A model generated the notes under the pieces. That model was not told the origin of the DNA and ran no database searches. It saw nothing but the letters and a program-made list of their open reading frames with translations. From Hexactinellida sp. DTS-2022 (Eukaryota; Porifera; Hexactinellida): DNA of 64,000 bases. The stretch covers positions 2,542,001 through 2,606,000 of the forward strand of contig JAPNXP010000007.1 in the NCBI GenBank assembly GCA_028753945.1. Direction: 5' to 3'. A program made the translations under genes and the position numbers. Shown here one piece after another: positions 61,331 to 64,000 of the stretch (positions within the stretch are counted from its first letter, which is position 1; each line of letters begins with the position of its first letter).

Positions 61331-61762
61331 ATACCTGCCAACCTATTTGAGTCATACCCCTGTACAGGCTCCAATTTTCCACTGTACATTGGCCAAAATC
61401 CCTGTACACCTCCCAAAGATTTTCTTGCTCGATGCGCTCGCTCGTCCAGGAAAATACTATACACTTACATTGCAAAATTAGTACTTTGGAAAGGCGAAAG
61501 CATTGAATTATATATTGTGCAGGTAATCCCTGTACTCTTTATTCTGCATTGACCACATAAAGGCACGACTGGTTTCTATATTTAGAAACCAGTTGTGCCT
61601 TTATGTGGTCAATGCAGAATGCATGGCTGAATATATTATTTTTTTTGAGACATTATTTACACATAATTAGTAAATTATAAATCCCTGTACAAATTGAATA
61701 AATCCCTGTACGCCTGTACAGAACAGGAAAAATGTTTAAATCCCTGTACGGTTGGCAGTTAT
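61331..61762. mobile_element. MITE nested inside the outer MITE
   Basis: ATACCTGCCAACC faces GGTTGGCAGTTAT. Flanks CCTCCCGC (61323-61330) and GCTCCCGC (61763-61770) agree at seven of eight. It contains several copies of ATCCCTGTACA and, at its centre, the hairpin 61541-61620. Confidence 0.78.
61541..61620. repeat. 80-bp near-perfect hairpin
   Basis: Two 38-base arms (beginning ATTCTGCATTGACCACATAA) with a single mismatch surround a TATT loop. It is the most perfect inverted repeat of its size in the window. Confidence 0.92.
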
Positions 61763-62304
61763 GCTCCCGCTTTGGCGGTTGTCCCTCGATTTTTTGCCTT
61801 TTTTTTCTCCCATCCTCCCGATCTTCCGCAAAACTTTTTAAACCCCCACTTTTTGGAAATTGTTTATATATTTATATTTTATGATAATTAAGTAAATAAC
61901 TGGATTTGTTTAAATTATTCAAATAAATTAGTCAACCTTCGAGCAACAAGTTTTTTGAGTTTTCGTTTTTTAAAAGTTTTTTTAGTTGTAGTTTTTAGTT
62001 TGAATTTTTCCGAGTACCAAGTTTTTTTTCTAATTGTAGATATCAAAACATAATAAATAATCCTATAATATCGTTCTATTCATGATAGATTTTTAAAAAT
62101 AGCATATATTTTGAGTCTCCCGCTTTTTTTGTTAAAACTCCCGCCAAAATAGAAAAATCTCCCGATTTTTGGTTTCCAGAGGTTGGCATCCTTGAGAAAT
62201 CCTACATTTTGTCTAACAAAAATTTCATTTTACTTGACCAATTATATTATTTTACAATTATATTATCTTTGTTCTATCTTTACTGAAATTTTCGCATCCG
62301 CACA

Positions 62305-62525
62305 TTTTGATCAAAAATCCATGTCGAATTTTGATCAAATTTGACATGTCGAACTTTGATCAAATCAGAAACAGAGTTGATTTGATCAAAGTTCTACTGT
62401 ATGCTGCCTAAGTAGAACTTTGATCAAATTCTAAGTAAATTTGATTTGATCATAGTTCTACTGTTTGCTGCCTATGTAGAACTTTGATCAAATTCTAAGT
62501 AAATTTGATTTGATCAAAGTTCTAC
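62305..62525. repeat. Array of TTTGATCAAA palindromes before a MULE
   Basis: Eight copies of TTTGATCAAA (one altered) lie in about 220 bp. The last six form three inverted units of the type GTAGAACTTTGATCAAAT ... ATTTGATCAAAGTTCTAC, two of them linked by TGTTTGCTGCCTA-like text. The array lies just upstream of the MULE transposase and probably belongs to its left terminal repeat. Confidence 0.8.
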
Positions 62526-62768
62526 AATTATGTAGTGATGTAGAAATCTGATCAATGATTAGAAATAATTCAATTAAAATTAGTCAGGTTATTGGGATGC
62601 TGTAAGGATTTGATCAATTTGATGTTCTAGGATTTCTTCATCATCCCGCAACTTTCTTATTGCAAGAATAATGAAATTATTAGTGTTTATGCTTGTACAG
62701 TTTTTATGAGGTTTCACATGGAAAATTATTCAATGTACCTAATATATAAACGAATAAAATAATGAAAT

Positions 62769-64000
62769 TTGGTAAAGATTTTTAGTTCATTTTATCAAGA
62801 CTGCATAAGCTTAGAGATGGAATACCGAATTATTGAAGGTAAAAAACTGGGATCTCGCAATTATGAGTGTGATAGTTTCTTGTACAATAAATCTTCTACA
62901 AAAGATCATTGTATCTATTTGAGGTGTACTCTATGGAGAACCAAAGGAATAGAATGCCCTGGATTTGGCAATATAATTCATGAAAGTAACCTCTTCCATC
63001 TTACTAAAAACCACATTCACACAAAAGAATCTTATCAATCGGAAATAATTATCCTTAATAATAAAATTAAACGTGCTGCAGAAACCTCAGTCGAGAATTT
63101 GCGATTAGTTTTTGACGATGTCACGAGAGGTGATCAAGCTGGCGCTTTAATTAGTTATCGACATGTACGAAATACTATGCTGAAGAGAAGAAGGATTGAG
63201 ATTCCAAGAAATCCCAAGACACCAGAAGAATTTGATAACATGTTGAGACTCACTCGTTTTACATCAAACTTTCGATCTATAGTAGTTATCCCCGAAGGTT
63301 TCGCAGCTATTTTTGTTTCGGACTTAATGCTTTCGACTCTAAAAACCACGAAAAGTGTTAATTTTGACGGGACTTTCTATGTTGTACCGAAATTATTTTA
63401 CCAATTATTTACCATATTTATCCAAATTGGTCATCATGCTCTACCAGCCATTCATGTTCTAATGTCGCAAAAAATCACTTATTGTATGAAGCTACTTTGA
63501 GGAAAATTGTGGAAATTGTCCCAGATTTTCATCCGGAATTGGCAGTAGGTGATTATGAACGAGCACCAAGGAACGTATTCCGGGATATGTTTCCTCAAAT
63601 AAACATGTCTGGTTGCCTCTTTCATTATTGTAAGGCGATATGGGGCAAGGTACAAAAGCTACAACTTACATCCTATTATGCGAAAAATTCCAATTTCCAA
63701 AATTGGGTTAAGGAGATAATGAGTCTGCCACTCCTACCTCAAAAGGATATTATATCGGTATTTCATATTCTAGTAAGCAATATGTCGTCACTAATGCTTA
63801 GCCCAACAGATGCACATCTTCTCACTAAATTTAAGGAGTATGTTAGAAAGGAATGGATAATGAGAGATGATTTGTCCGTTTATCATTCAGTTCACAAAAC
63901 AAACAACTGTTGCGAAGTTTATCACAGAGGTTTGAAATCGATTATTCGTGTAAAAACACCGAATATATGGACATTTATGGAAATGCTTGAAAGGATAATT
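62769..64000 (+). pseudogene. FLYWCH-type MULE transposase, runs off the edge
   Basis: The first frame runs 62769-63500 (243 residues; ATG 62817 is an equally good start). A FLYWCH zinc finger lies at about residues 35-75 (CIYLRCTLW, IECPGF, paired HIH). The catalytic core begins near residue 198 with NFDGTFYVVPKLFYQLFTI (first Asp). The frame is lost at an A run (63469-63474), where one base fewer than needed is present. It resumes as LLYEATLRKIVEIVPDFHPE, AVGDYERAPRNVF (second Asp), MSGCLFHYCKAIWGKVQ, and NNCCEVYHRGLKSIIR (catalytic Glu) to the window edge. Apart from that single shift the reading is clean, so the copy is fairly young. Confidence 0.85.

Larger units (their letters stand above)
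61310..62193. mobile_element. hAT MITE, outer of a nested pair
   Basis: CAGGGTTGCCAACC at the left and GGTTGGCATCCTT at the right are inverted. GAGAAATC flanks both sides exactly (61302-61309 and 62194-62201). The interior is T-rich with CTCCCG motifs. A second MITE is inserted at 61331-61762. Confidence 0.85.

Noticed and set aside
1-64000. A prokaryote-like operon, CRISPR array, toxin system or tRNA cluster
   Set aside because: No spaced identical repeats of CRISPR type, no ribosome-binding-site-led gene rows and no cloverleaf with an intact acceptor stem were seen.

Overview
The window is AT-rich animal DNA with almost no intact genes. It reads as long introns packed with decaying transposons. 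P, hAT, MULE (with a FLYWCH finger), Tigger/pogo and Helitron relics together with large introns point to an invertebrate metazoan. I cannot name the species from sequence alone.

The one host gene I can support runs on the minus strand across most of the window. Six exon-sized open stretches, with canonical splice sites, lie at about 59.3-58.75 kb, 45.998-45.744, 35.880-35.649, 24.013-23.777, 9.815-9.584 and 0.728-0.655 kb. All five joins between them are in phase (2, 2, 0, 0, 1). The joined product is roughly 530 residues of mostly helical, leucine-rich protein that I cannot assign to a family. Both gene ends lie outside the window. A seventh candidate exon near 24.3 kb does not join cleanly.

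The introns, left to right. 0-10 kb: Helitron ends, a broken hAT (3.8-6.7 kb) and a 1.06-kb foldback element. 10.3-14.9 kb: a Tigger/pogo element with nested Helitrons and a TA-flanked MITE. 15.2-21.35 kb: a P element with 143-bp terminal inverted repeats, carrying two hAT insertions. 21.6-23.4 kb: a MULE relic with 16-bp tandem repeats in its ends. 25.4-28.3 kb: a second P relic and three MITEs. 29-34.7 kb: a hAT scrap, a pogo-type MITE, a third P relic and a Helitron. 38.6-41.2 kb: an element with about 275-bp inverted repeats carrying an orphan conserved protein, which has a second relic at 56.5 kb. 41.4-45.7 kb: nested MITEs, a tyrosine recombinase fossil and Helitrons. 46.86-49.87 kb: a nearly whole hAT with target duplications. 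50.6-51.4 kb: a MITE whose ends resemble those of the P element. 52.8-55.6 kb: Helitrons and an integrase fossil. 59.8-64 kb: a hAT tail, a triple-nested MITE with a near-perfect 80-bp hairpin, an array of TGATCA palindromes, and a MULE running off the right edge.

The elements do not form a shared pathway. Together they record successive insertions into one transcribed gene. I see no tRNA, rRNA or CRISPR array, and no promoter I would defend.
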